Source of the DNA: Trachelipus rathkii
Lineage: Eukaryota; Arthropoda; Malacostraca; Isopoda; Trachelipodidae
DNA: 64,000 bases
Reading direction: 5' to 3'
Assembly (NCBI GenBank): GCA_015478945.1
Contig: JABUQX010014293.1
Location: forward strand, 22,501 to 86,500
The notes below the pieces were generated by a model that saw only the letters and a program-made list of their open reading frames with translations, searched no databases and was not told the origin of the DNA. A program made the position numbers and the translations under genes. Positions 51,601-64,000 of this stretch are shown piece after piece (the first letter of the stretch is position 1; every line of letters begins with the position of its first letter).

Positions 51601-51999
51601 TCAAAAGAAAGAAATTCGCTTAAATAATAAATTTATAATAAGGGAGGAAAAGAAAAAACTAAAAGTTGCATTCATAGGAAACAAAATGAGGTAAATGAAT
51701 CAGTATTGTGAAAAGGAGGAAATTATATTGGGAGAAAACAATACAAAGAAAAGGTGAAGCTGCTTCTAAGGAAACAACAGGAAGTTTAAGCGCGAAAAGG
51801 TAAGGAATGAGGAAAAATAAGAGTGAAAATCTGCTTATAGAAATATAAAATGAATAGGTTGATGGAAATGCTTTTGTAAACTGATAGAAATGAGATAAAT
51901 GTGAGAGGAGAATGATGGAAAGAACACTTTCTGGAAAAATCTGCACAATATTAACTAGTTTATATGTTATGAGGTGTTAGTTAGAATGTGTGTGGTTTA

Positions 52000-54372
52000 A
52001 AGAATGTGGTAGCAAAGAAGGAATAGGTAATTTTTGGGAAATGAGGATTATTAGATAAAACGGAAGGAAATTTAAGGTAAGGGTTAGGGTGAGGGAAAGT
52101 AAGAATGGTAATCTTGCGAAAGAGTATAGAGGTTTTGAAAATTAACTAGTAGAAATGGGATGATAACAAAAAAGAGCGGAGAGTCTCGAAGATAGGTGAC
52201 AATTTAGATTTTAAAGAGAGAGTTATGGAAGTTTGTAGTAAATAAAAAAAGAAATGTGTTGATGAGAACCAGAGGAATTATATAGAGGTCCAAGGGATTG
52301 AAGATGAGAGTGCATAGCGTATAAATAGTTTTACCTATGTTAAATGGGGTGAAGCGGAGAACAAGAGGGGGATACTTTATAGGAATTTAAGAAATTATAA
52401 GGGAATAAGTTTATTGAGTGTTATTGTAGGAAAAGGTAATATTGGGTAATTTGGTCGAAATGAGTGCGTGGCGAAAGATGACAATGAAGGAAACAATAAG
52501 AATTGTGAAAGAACAAGGTGCGTTTAGGGAGTGGAAATTGAGGATGATGTGATTCAAATGCTTGTCAAATAAACAAAAATGAATTGAAGATGAAATAAGA
52601 GAAAGAAAGCCAAAATTAATATATGTTAGTTAAATGAGAATTTACATACAGAATGCTGTATTGAGGTTGATAGAGTTAATAGGGAAGCTTAATAGCAGGG
52701 AGTTTAATTAGTCGAAAAATTTATGAGGTGTTGGTGGTAGCTTCTGAATAGAAGAATCATAAATATGTAAATATAAATGACGAATTAGAGAAGACGTGAA
52801 AATAAACCATTAAGAAATAAATGGAAGGTCTTAATGTAAAGTGATGGAATTATAGGATTAATAGCGAGAGTGAGGACAGGGGTTGTGTAAATTATCGTCT
52901 CACTTGGTTTATTCTAAGTGGATATTCAGACTAGTTTTATGAAGAATTCGAGATGGGTGATGGCATATGAATAGATAAGGTGTATAAGAGAGAATGATGT
53001 GAGAATGAACGAAGAGGAGTGTGAGGGATGCACCTAACCTATTGTTATGCGGAAAAAGAAATGATTAGAGATTCTTGTGTGGCGGAGTCTGAAGAGAGTT
53101 TGAGAGGAATGGTCGGAGAGATTTGGCAGAGGTATTTAATTCTCTAAAGAAAGAAAGAAAGATAAACGATAAAGAATAGAGATTAATTGTTAATAGATGA
53201 AATTTATTAAAAAAAATGAAATGCGAACGGAACAGACGAATCGAGATATATCAATCAAAGTGCTATTATGATTGAAAAAAAAAAGTGGAGTGAGATTAGC
53301 TGGAGCAAAGCCCTTAGTAAACTGTGTAGTTATATAAATATTGTAAATGTTGGTTATTGTAGATATAGTGGAAATGAGAAAAGGGAACTGGATGAATTGA
53401 ACAGAGATAGTAGAGTAGTAATAGTTGTATTTCAAGAGTTTAGCAGGATAGGTGGTCTAAGGTGGTCAAATAAAAAATAACGTTGAAAGAGAATGGGTTA
53501 AATGAACAGACTAAAAAATTGTTCTTTGAGTTGCCGCATTTAGTGAAACTTAACATTGAGGGTTATGTTTGATTACCATAATAGAATGTTAATTTGTGGT
53601 ATAGGAATAGAATAAGTAGGGACTATGGTCTGGAATAGAAGTATAGATCTAAAAAGTCTACAATGTGTTAAGTATGGACAATCTTAAGGGCATCCTAGGT
53701 GTGAAAAGAATTAATAAGTGAGGATTTACACATGATTTAAAGAGAGTTGTGTGTTGTGAAGAAGGGGTAAATGAGAGAATTAAATTGTAAGATAATAGTT
53801 AGAAAAGGTGGATTTGGTCAATGTGGAATAGGGGTATTGAATGAACAGTCGGATTAGGTTTAAGCTGTTAATGTATAGTGGAAAGAGTGTGTTGGGAAAC
53901 CGGACGGCTGGGAGACCGAGAGAAGTGGATGAGTCGGTGTGATACGGAATGTCTGATATGGAGAAAAAATGGATGTGTAGGCAGAAGAGGCGAAGAATAA
54001 AGGTGATGGTGAGTAGCGAGAGATATGGCAAGGGAATTTTGTGTTATTAAAGGGGGCATGGTTGTGGTCCACCTTGGGCAAGGGATGAACCCTGGGTTAC
54101 AGACGAAATATTACCATAGTGATAAGTGCGGTACACGTCGCGGAAGGTCCATGATGACTCATAGGGTGGAACATTTGTCTGAATCTGTGACAGAGCTAAT
54201 CACTAAGTTAATGGTACAAGAAATGGTGGCAGGATAGGTCTCGGTGTATCTTCTTTTCGACGTTTGTTCAATAATTCTCTCTACTGTTCTTGGTTCATTT
54301 TCCGATGCTGATAGCGCACCTTACAACCACAATCTTTGGGGCAATAGAGGAGCTGGAGAAGAAGAAAAAGAA
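52000..54372 (+). pseudogene. LINE copy, heavily decayed (same family as 8.4 and 18.8 kb)
   Basis: Recognisable pieces in order are: RNYKGISLLSVI near 52390, a REDRGCVN-like RT phrase near 52870, ESEESLRGMV at about 53090 (matching the copy at 19495), GTMVWNRSIDLKSL-like sequence near 53625 and MDNLKGILGVKRI near 53680. GRLGDREKWMSR-like sequence is near 53910. The 3' untranslated region (CACCTTGGGCAAGGGATGAA at 54069 to CGCACCTTACAACC at 54316) ends in AGAAGAAGAAAAAG. The 5' border is unclear and may reach 51600. A- and T-insertions are dense. The YADD box is not recognisable. Confidence 0.7.
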
Positions 54373-55020
54373 TATATATAAATAATACAATATAATTATT
54401 TATTATATTAATTATTAATAAAATGTATAAATAATATAATAAATCATAATCATAAAATATTAAATTATAAAATAATTTAATGCATATACATTAAAATAAG
54501 AATACTAGAATAATATAAAATTATATTATATTATAGTATATATAAAATAAATAATATATTTTATTATATATTTTAAAATTATATAACGATATTATTTATA
54601 TATAAGTCTAGTTAGGAAAAAATAAAATAAAAAATAAATAATGTAAGTTCAGTAATAAAACAAGTGAAAAAGAATATATATTGCAAATTAAATAATTTCA
54701 TTGAATAATTAATTATACATACATTTGTAAATACGTTCCTGATTTATGATTTGTTTTTTTATTTAGAACTGTATAAATGTAGAGCATTTATAGAAGAAAG
54801 AAATAGAGGCTATAAGAAGCACATATAAGAATATCAAAGACTGTTCCATCACCACAATCATCAGTTCATGGAAACAACTTATAAATTAAGAGTAATGATG
54901 ATATAATTAGCTAAATATAACAATATAAAAAATCATCTCCCCCAATGCAATACAGTAGAAGGAGAGAAGATGAGACGCCGAGACTGACAAGAATGATTGA
55001 CGAGAGAGAGAGATGATAGA

Positions 55021-55063
<43 letters not shown>

Positions 55064-58000
55064 AGATTAGCTTCTTCAGAAAATTTTATGTCAAGATAAA
55101 GGAAAAAGAGAATAGAAATGTATTCTTAAAAAAAAGTGTTAAAAAAATCTAGTATATATTTTTAGGAAAAAAAGTGTTAAAGAAATCTAGTTTATCATCG
55201 AAATAATTTATCCTATTTGTCTTTGGAATATTAACTTTCAGTTTTTTATAGCTAGCTACATTAAGCAGAAACTTAAAATTAATCATATCGAAAAAGCGGA
55301 ATAGAGAGAAAATTTAAAATAAATCTTCATAAGTCGTAAATTGTTCCATATTGAACTGTTCATTCTTTATTTATAATTACAACGTATGTGATTGTTTTCT
55401 TGATACACACATTGAATCTAAAAAAAATTCTCCAAATAATTATATATTTTGTTGATAAAAAAAATAATAAATATTTAAAGTCGTAAATTGTTCCTTGAGC
55501 TGTTCATTCTTTATTATATAGGCCTACGCCTGCAATAGCTTTAATATTTATAATTTAAATATATTAATATCAAGCTTAATATAGAAGAAAATAATAAATA
55601 GAAAAAAAATTAAAAAAAAATTAAAAAATTATAAATAAAATTGAATCAAAAATACAGCTGTGCTAAAATCTGAATTAGAGTCTTTTATTAAATAATAATA
55701 AATTAAATAATGGAATTAACAATAAGAATATACTCAAAATATATAGATAAGGGAAATAAACAACTCTTTAAAATTATGTTAATACTGCAATTTTTTTAAA
55801 AAATAATGATTATATTATAGTTTTCATTTATAACAAATTAATAGTCAATAAAAATAATCATTTTTTATTATTTTTTTTTAAAATAATATAAATAATAAAA
55901 ATATAAATAATTATATTAATTAGAAAAATACTAATTAAATAATAATATAATAATATATAATAATAGATAATAATAATAATAATGAATAATATATAAAATG
56001 AATAATAATAAGAAATGAATAATATAATTATAGATCAATAATTTAATAATAATGTTATTTTAAATAATAATATATATATTATAATATAATAAACAATAAT
56101 ATAAATAATATAATTAAAATAATAATAATGAATTAATTAATAATAATAATTAATAACAATAAGAATAATAAATAAAGTCAGTATATATTATATTAATTAA
56201 TAGAACAATTCTAATATAATATAATTACAATAATAAAATAATAATATAATGAAATAATAATTTAGTAATAATTAATTAATAATATAATAAAAAATTAATT
56301 AATATTATATAATAATTAGAATTCAATAATTATAAATAATAATATATAGTAATATATAAATATTCATTAATAAAAATATTTCAATTTATAAATAATTAAA
56401 TAATTATAATATTAATAATTAATTATATAATATATAATATAATAAATAATAATTAATTAATCTATTAAACTATGACTGCAATTCTATACTCGTGATGTTT
56501 TCGTATCAAAAATGCAGAAGTATAAAAAATATTAAAAGTCATAATTAGTTTTTTTTTTAATTAGCGCTTTATAAATAAAAAAAAAAATATTAAATAGAGA
56601 AATAACTAATTAATAAGGATAAATACAGCCACGAAGAAATATTAATTTTGATACAACAATAATTAATAATATAATTCAATAATATAATAATAATAAATAA
56701 ATATTTAAATAATAAAAAGAGTAATTTAAAATATAGATCTACTTAATTAAACTTCAGCTCAAATAAGTAACTATAATTTTATACAGTAAATGTACACGAT
56801 AATTGATAAAAGATAAGCTTGTTTCAATTGACGCGCTAAAATATCGTATACATATTAATACTCCATTTAATACCCATGTTCATCCATATGACATAATATA
56901 CAACGCTACGCTATCTCAGATTCTCGATTTACTATTCATATATACTAAATAAAAAGAATTAAAAAAAGAAATACTATTTATATTATATTAACGACAAAAT
57001 AATTGAATGTTGATTAAGGATGGAACTTTTATATTAATTTAAATAATATATAATTTAATTTGGAGTATTAATACTAATAATAGTAATATTTATTTTTATA
57101 ATATAGATTATTAATTTATATTAAATTCATGTTATTATTTATTATTTATATACCTTATTAAATAATTATTATTTAATTAATATATAATATAATTTAAGAT
57201 ATAGTAATTTATTATATGATTTATGATTATATTATTATGTAAATTAATAAATATATTATTATATTATATATTATATATATTACTCTTATTTAATAATTAG
57301 ATTTTAATGTTTATTAATTATTTAAGTTGTAATATATAAGCACTTTTGTATAAGTATGATTTACTACTTCCATAATAAATTATGAATTATTTATACTATG
57401 ATAAATTAATTAAGTAAATTTATAGATTAATATAATATAGATTATATTATATTAGTATTTATATATATTATTAATTATTATATGATTAGTATTTATAATT
57501 ATTATTGTTATATATATTTATATTATTTTATATAATTAATATTTAATGTAAATATTAATTATTATTATATTATATTATATTTATTATTTTATATAAATTA
57601 CATTATTTAATTTAAATTTATTATTAATATTAATAATATATTATTATTAATTATTATAATATTATATTTTAATTTAGTTATAATATTATTATTATATTAT
57701 TATTTAATTATCTATTGTTATATAATTATTAATATTAATTATATTTAATGATATTTATATTTATTTATTTGATAATTTATATGTTTATATGTTATTATTA
57801 TATTTAATTATTAATATAATTATTCATAATGTTTGTAATGATTATTTGTATACTTATCATTTAATAATTAAATTCATTAAATCTCGAAAGAAAATACATT
57901 TATATTATTTATTATTATTATTATTCTAATTATTTATTACTATGTTATGTATTTAAATTTCTATTATAATTAATTATAATTTAATTTATTGATAATTTAA

Positions 58001-59288
58001 TATCGATTATTATTAATGGTAGATAAATTATATATTATTATGTATTATGCAGAATCATATTATTATTATAATTATGATATATTTATTTATTATAGATGTA
58101 ATATTATTATATTAATATAATTAATTATAAGTAGTTATTATATATATATATAAGTTATTAAGTATATTATAAGTATATAGTAATATTAAGTTAGTTATAG
58201 TTAAGTCAGTTATTAGTAGTTAATTATATTTATATAAGTAGTAGTAATAGAGTTAATTTATTATTAATGTTCAACTACATTATCTATTCCCTTCATAATG
58301 CTGGAAGATCGCCTCCACTGATAATTATTATTATATTATTATTTTATATTATTATTATTAATTATGTTATTATTATTTGATTATATTTTATTGTAATTTA
58401 TTATTTATTGATTAATGCGGTATTATTATTATTTATATTTCCTTAGTTGCTTAGTATAATTTATCTTAAAATTAGAGATAAATACTAGTAAATATTTTAT
58501 TAATATTGTGGAATATAATTTTATTTGATATTTATTATTATCAGTTTAAATGTCAGGTTATTTAAAGTTTACTTATTTAGCAAAGTATAAAAAAAATTTT
58601 CCTTTAGTTATAGACGCCAAAATACGAAAAAAAATTGGAGACAATTCATTTACTATAAAAAATATAAAATGAATGATAAAATATATATTAAATTATGACT
58701 AAGAGTACTGGTAGACACCGGACAGACAAATGGAGAAGCCATAAAAAATTCAAGATAAGAGTTCAAATTAAGAAACATATCTTGAGATATGAACGAGATG
58801 AGAGAGAGAGAGAGGAGCATTATGAGAGAGAGAGAGATATGCTGTACGAGTATTTGACAAACAAGACATGACGTAGTAAAAAGTGCTGGAAGTTCTGGCA
58901 TCCTGGAAATATATGCCCTTCTCTATGTGGCAATTATATATATAATACTGTATATAATATTATATAGAATATATATTAAATATATTAATATATAATATAT
59001 ATATATATATTATGTAATATATAATATATAAATTAATATATATATATATATAGTCATATATATTAATATATAATATATATATATAATATATATATTATAA
59101 GAGTATATATATAATTATAATAATATAATATATAATATATATATATATATAAATATATATATATTATTATATATATATATATATAATTATAAGTATATAT
59201 TTATAATTACACATATATTAATATATATTAATATATATAATATATATATATATATTTATATATTATTAATAATATATATAGATATATA

Positions 59289-59326
<38 letters not shown>

Positions 59327-59482
59327 ATTATACTATATATATTAAAAAATATAATATTATAAATATTATATACTATAGATATATATATATAATATAATAT
59401 AATATATAGTTAATATATAATATATAATATATTAATAAATATAATATATAATATAATTAATAATAGTATATATATAAATATT

Positions 59483-59520
<38 letters not shown>

Positions 59521-59600
59521 AAATATTAATATATATTATTATTAATTTTATAATTATTATTTTAATCAAACTAACTATATTCTCGCTAAATAATAGCGGT
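54373..59600. repeat. long degenerate AAT/ATT/TA low-complexity tract
   Basis: More than 5 kb of AT-rich simple sequence. From about 55880 to 56460 the plus strand is AAT-like (A-biased). From about 57050 to 58550 it is ATT-like (T-biased). From 58930 to 59520 it is TA. Small (GA)n runs lie at 55022-55058 and 58797-58838. An island at 56470-56960 is less repetitive. No genes were recognised. Confidence 0.8.
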
Positions 59601-62600
59601 AAGTATAGGTATTATATATAGGGCGGGCAGCTTCCCTAATTCATATATTCCTTCATCTCGCCCTACCACCACCTCCATAATATATCCATTCTATTATCTC
59701 TCGCATAACATCTATATACTACTCATGATTATACCTCCACATTACAACTATCCTACACTTACTATATATATATATTCCTTATACGAATAAGGGTTATTAT
59801 GAGCCGTTTAAAATGCTCATCATATATACTACCTCCTACTTTCACGGATGTTTCGGGCTCCCCACCTCTACCTACGTTTTCCCTTCTCTCTGTAAATACA
59901 CCCACTTTCGCTCTTTCGCGTAAATGGCTGCCACAACCTATATCCTTATTTAATTTCTTTTACTTTTCTCTCCAAACAGCTCCATCCTGCCCCTATCGTT
60001 TTTTTTGGGTTTTTTTCTGGCACTTTTGATCGGCGATTGGGGGGCCTATGCGTTGCTTCTATGCTAAAACTAATTAACTGGAATGACTTGCTTTGGTCTC
60101 TGGTGACGCTTCGACTTCTGCCGGATAACGGTGGAGCTGTAAATCGTGAAGTGGATGAGCCATGGTTCGATTCCTTCTGTCGACTAATCTCTTCATTAAT
60201 ACATTGTATCTATCGTTGCTTTCTCGCGCTAGTTGCTGGCTAGAAGACAGATGGCCGTATCGGGGAAAAAAATTCTCGGGTATCCCCTATCACTCTTGCT
60301 AATTTCATTTAGTTATTTCTTTGCAGGGGATACTCTTCGACGGCAAAGCGGGCTTTCATCAAACGATAGGTGGCTAACCGCCTGGGTTCTCCTACTGGAC
60401 ATCATTTTACTCTCTGTCTCTATATATCTCTCTCTAAAATACCTTCTATTTCTCTCTCCCTCCTCTTTATCTCTCTTGATGGTTCTTGTCTATCTATCTA
60501 TATTCCAAATTCCCCGCCTCCGATTTGCCGACTTCTTATTCCTTCTCATCCTTCCTCCTTCTCCTCTCAGGGTATCCTATTGTTGCGCTTTGGTCTGGGA
60601 TACATGTTCGAATCGGGTCGTGCATGGGCCTTCCGTTCTAATCTACCGAACGTTAGGAAGGCGGTGCCCATTATGAAGTTCTCCGAAGAGTTTTTGAGGG
60701 GGGACGTGTGCTTTCGTGTCTCTCTCTCTCGCCCCTCTCTTTCTTATATTCTCCTATGTCCTAATACTACACTTTCCCCTCCTCCGTTTAAGCACGCACA
60801 TGTTCTCTATCTCTATTCATTCCGACATCCATAAATACATGAAGTAAAACCTCTCCCTTCTATTTTTCTAACTACGCGACCCCAATATAGATCTTACTTG
60901 CATCGTAAATCTAAGATCTTGAAATCTCTTTTCTCAAACTCTCATTTTATCTGAGATCATCTGTTCTATTCTCTTCTCAATACGCTGGCCGGCTGGCTCA
61001 TATGCGGTTCTCCAGTACGCGTCGACTCATATCTATATCTCCCATCTTACTAATGCATTTAGCTTATTCTCGCCTTTTAGGCAAAAACTACGGGAGCATC
61101 GTGCTGGTGGTGTTTTGTGCGCTATGAAGCTAGAGGTTAATGCTCTCCAGACATACCTTCAACTATTTATCTGTCACTGTCTCCCTGTCATGATGAGCTT
61201 CTCTTTTGATTTCCTCCTCTTCCTACTTTCTTCTCGACTAGATCATGCGAGTTCTTATCTTTCTTCCTTCAAATCGCATCTACTTATCCTCGTCTTGAGA
61301 TGTGGGCGACCGCGCGACGTTTCTTTATTCCCTAAGCAATGTGCGTCTCCTCACGCTTTCTGTCTTTCTCTCCTACTTTATTCTTACTTGTTCTATTTAA
61401 TGATACTTCATCTTAGCAAGCCCCACCATAGCCACTAGCTACAATCTTCTCTTATCCGCGTCACTCATATGCCGATGACTCGACATCATTCTTCAACTCC
61501 TTTCATCTCTCAATTCACACATATCACATCTCTATGTTCGTTTATCATCTTGCTGCGTAAGCTTGCCTTTGATGCTTAAATCTTCCGATTATTTCTCGGT
61601 CTATTATAAATTGTCCTGATGGTTGCGGGTGTGTGTGGGTGTGTGAAACTTATGAAAGCAATTATCTAAAAACTCAACTTATACAAAATCTCCCTCCGTA
61701 AGTAACACCCTTCAAATCTTTCCTATCTTCTTTCGTACGGTTTCCTCTCGTTTCTCTCCTGTTGAACAATATAAAACATCCTTGGCTTTAACATAAAAAA
61801 GAGAAAAAGAATCAGTTTTGGGATACAAACCCCACCATCACAACGGTGTTTGCTACACGGATGCGGCTCTCAACAAGAACAACCGAGCACGCGAGCGTCT
61901 GCGAGGACTTTTTATTTCCTCTTCTCAGATTGCCTCCAGCTTTACAAGGCCTCATCCGCCCTTGTTATGTGAAGAAACTGCTCGACAATCCCACTCGTTG
62001 GGGCGGCCTCTGGTGGGTGCACCCGGCTTTGGATAGGTGTGTCGATTCGTCAAAGGCCAAAAGGCATTCATTATCAACAGTTTTCTATAATACTTCATAT
62101 AACACACAGGTCTTCGCCCTTTGACAACCTATCTTTGCGGGACGTATTTACTGCGATAGAAATAATAGCCACCCGCCCTTTTCCTTCCGCGATGTTGCTG
62201 CTTTAATTCACTATATTTCTCTCAGCTACACCACTCTGGTACGCTAGCAGGCAGCGTGCCTTGTCTTTCGATTTGGAAAGGTGTGAACTTTAGTCATCTG
62301 CGCTGTCACTTTACCTCCACTCTTTGTACCGTGGCGCGCCTGCGTTGAGATACTGAGGGATGTGCGTTGCTTGCACTTATGGGAGTTTTTTGTCCAATGC
62401 TCTCGTTAGAGTTCCCATTTCGAGCCTAACACCAAAAGTTCGCTGCCGCTAACTCTGTTCGGGTGTAGCTCTATCTCTTCCGTTCTCTCATCCTTCATCT
62501 CTGCCACATCTGTTCTCCTCCTTCCTTACCCATGTTGAATTCTTCTATCTATCTTTTCGAATGTTTCCATCCCTCAACATGAGCTGAAAACCTTCTAGTT

Positions 62601-63984
62601 CTCCTTGAAATTTATCTTCCTTCCCACTTACTGCCACTTAACCTTCCCTTTAAAGGGCCACTTCTTACTCTAACCCACGATCCCCCTCATGCCTGTTTCC
62701 TCCTCCTCAAAGCCCTACACGTTCTACCTTTTCAGCGTTGGAGTTTTCTGAACCAAGATCTGCCTATTCTATATGCTTATCCCACCACTTCTCTCAAATC
62801 TCCTAAGTTCATTGTTGACTTACTGGCCAAAATACTTAGAGCCCCCCATCCCTTTCTCAAGATCTTGCGTCACATTAAAAACGCAGGTACGCATCCGCCA
62901 CAATCGCCTATCATGTCAACTTCCCCATCTATCACCCCCTATCCATCCAATTCCACACCCTCCCCCCCCCTCTATTCCTCTGCTATGAACACTCTTCCAA
63001 TAAAACTAAAGTTTGAAAGTCCAGCACAGCTCTGCCCTGAACATACACATCCCGTGCTTTCAACCCTCTCTCCATATCCGCAAACATCTCACTCCCCCCT
63101 CCTAATACTCTCGTAGCACACATTCTCTATTCTATAAGAAGCGACCAGTACCTTATCCTAAAAAAAAATTACCTACTCCATTCCGTCCAAGCAACCCTCC
63201 AGAATTCCCCCTATGAGTTCAGCTCTATTCATATGCTTTCGTCCAACAAAAAAAACACCCAGTATACACTATCCCTCCTTTCTATTACCTTTTCTCCACA
63301 CAGCATCTTCATTGTGATAACTTGATCCACACATCCCCCTTCACCACCCTAAATCCTCCTGTTCTTCCCCATTTCTCTCTTTCGGTAAATCTTCACTCCT
63401 ACTCAGTATTTATTCTCCCATAACCACTTTCCCCTAGCTTACCACTCAAGACAGACACAACTAACTCCCATAATTCCCCCTCACACTCCATCCATATCCC
63501 CATTTCATACCTTTATATATATCATACAGGTGAACCAAACAACCATCCTCCCAATGTTGATTCACTTCTCTCCCATTCCTATTATATATATTATATTCCA
63601 AACATAAATTATTAATAACCTTATTTACAGCCTTCCTTCCACCCCCTGCCTTACCATCTGGAACCATTCCAATGCCTTCACCAATCTACTCGTTATAGAC
63701 ATTTTTGATTTTTGTATATTTATTTTTCATTGTAATAACCTTTCCTAAAAAATTTCTTTATATAGATATATTTATATTTTACCATTTGGTTTAATTTCCT
63801 ATATTCCCTATCTTCCTAGTATCTATATATATACCTCTATCCGGACCCCTATACTCGAAGTGTGCTGAGGTCATTCTTGTACCGATTTCTTCTCCATTTA
63901 AATAATATATTCCACCGCCGATTCTTGTTCCTCACATCCTATACTTGCGCGCATCCTCGATCGAAATCCATTCCCTTACCCCTC
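59601..63984. other. C/T-rich region of unknown identity
   Basis: Composition changes sharply from AT-rich to pyrimidine-rich, near-balanced GC sequence, with CTCTCTCT runs (60416, 60720) and C-runs (62920-62980). Several frames of 60-150 codons are Leu/Ser/Pro-rich, as expected from C/T-rich DNA (for example 60233-60676). I recognised no domain on either strand. The minus strand is G/A-rich, like the plus strand of the LINE copies elsewhere, so an antisense LINE is possible, but no LINE motif was found. Confidence 0.4.
60090..60178 (+). mobile_element. possible tRNA-derived SINE head
   Basis: TTGGTCTCTGGTGACGC (about 60093) resembles a polymerase III A box. GGTTCGATTCC (about 60165) is a perfect B box. 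The gap between them is longer than in a tRNA. A second B-box-like GTTCGAATCGGG occurs near 60608 after another CTTTGGTCTGGGA, hinting at two related copies. Confidence 0.35.
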
Positions 63985-64000
63985 CAACCCCCTCCGACTA

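Noticed and set aside
53780..54081. Minus-strand frames of 63-83 codons
   Set aside because: They are antisense shadows of the decayed plus-strand LINE copy.
60233..60834. Hydrophobic 147- and 154-codon frames resembling membrane proteins
   Set aside because: They arise from CTCTCT-rich DNA (Leu/Ser), overlap in two frames, and lack a recognisable domain or gene signals.

Overview
The window is eukaryotic and almost entirely repetitive. There is no bacterial-type gene organisation and no intact protein-coding gene that I can defend. The most likely source is an arthropod, probably a decapod crustacean. I base this on an APE-type LINE family present as several decayed copies (the STWNVRG endonuclease start, then CVDQIFTLKQ, SGVRQG-like and DDLVLCG motifs), a mariner/Tc1 transposase remnant of arthropod style, many hAT remnants, and very abundant (TA)n and (ATT)n tracts. 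The family placements come from motif memory, not a database search.

Layout. 0-2.6 kb: a hAT-type (DUF4371/ZMYM1-like) transposase remnant, a hAT-like MITE, a tRNA-derived SINE, and a hAT terminus inserted in a mariner-like transposase pseudogene. 2.8-5.2 kb: TA tracts, a possible orphan exon and a short tandem duplication. 5.2-6.7 kb: an inverted-repeat element with mirror-image TAACCCAC motifs, carrying a nested TTAA-flanked MITE. 7.3-8.2 kb: candidate 3' exons of an unidentified gene on the minus strand. 8.4-11.1 kb: a near-full-length but dead LINE. 11.4-11.75 kb: an unidentified coding-like segment with one in-frame TGA.

16.5-22.1 kb is a nested set. An outer TIR element contains a hAT element with perfect 8-bp target duplications. 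That hAT element contains its own transposase remnant, a LINE 3' half and a fold-back element. 23.4-23.9 kb is a hAT-like pseudogene interrupted by a 269-bp MITE with a perfect 8-bp duplication. 25.7-27.9 kb holds several small palindromic elements, two or three of one family. 28.85-29.1 kb is a GC-rich island of unknown origin. 30-34.3 kb holds two more hAT transposase remnants and two GGCCGG-rich termini. 34.6-35.2 kb is a fold-back. 37-37.7 kb is the 3' end of a second LINE type, partly duplicated. 38.9-41.85 kb is a hAT-like non-autonomous element.

42.4-46.1 kb is a broken Ty3/gypsy retrotransposon on the minus strand (protease, RT, RNase H, integrase, polypurine tract and probable LTR). 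It is followed by a (GAA)n tract. 46.2-59.6 kb is extremely AT-rich degenerate simple sequence, with another LINE copy at 52-54.4 kb. From 59.6 kb to the end the composition switches to C/T-rich, near-balanced GC sequence that I could not identify.

Nothing here looks like an operating gene system. The value of the window is its record of transposon-into-transposon insertion, and a few repeat families that may be undescribed.
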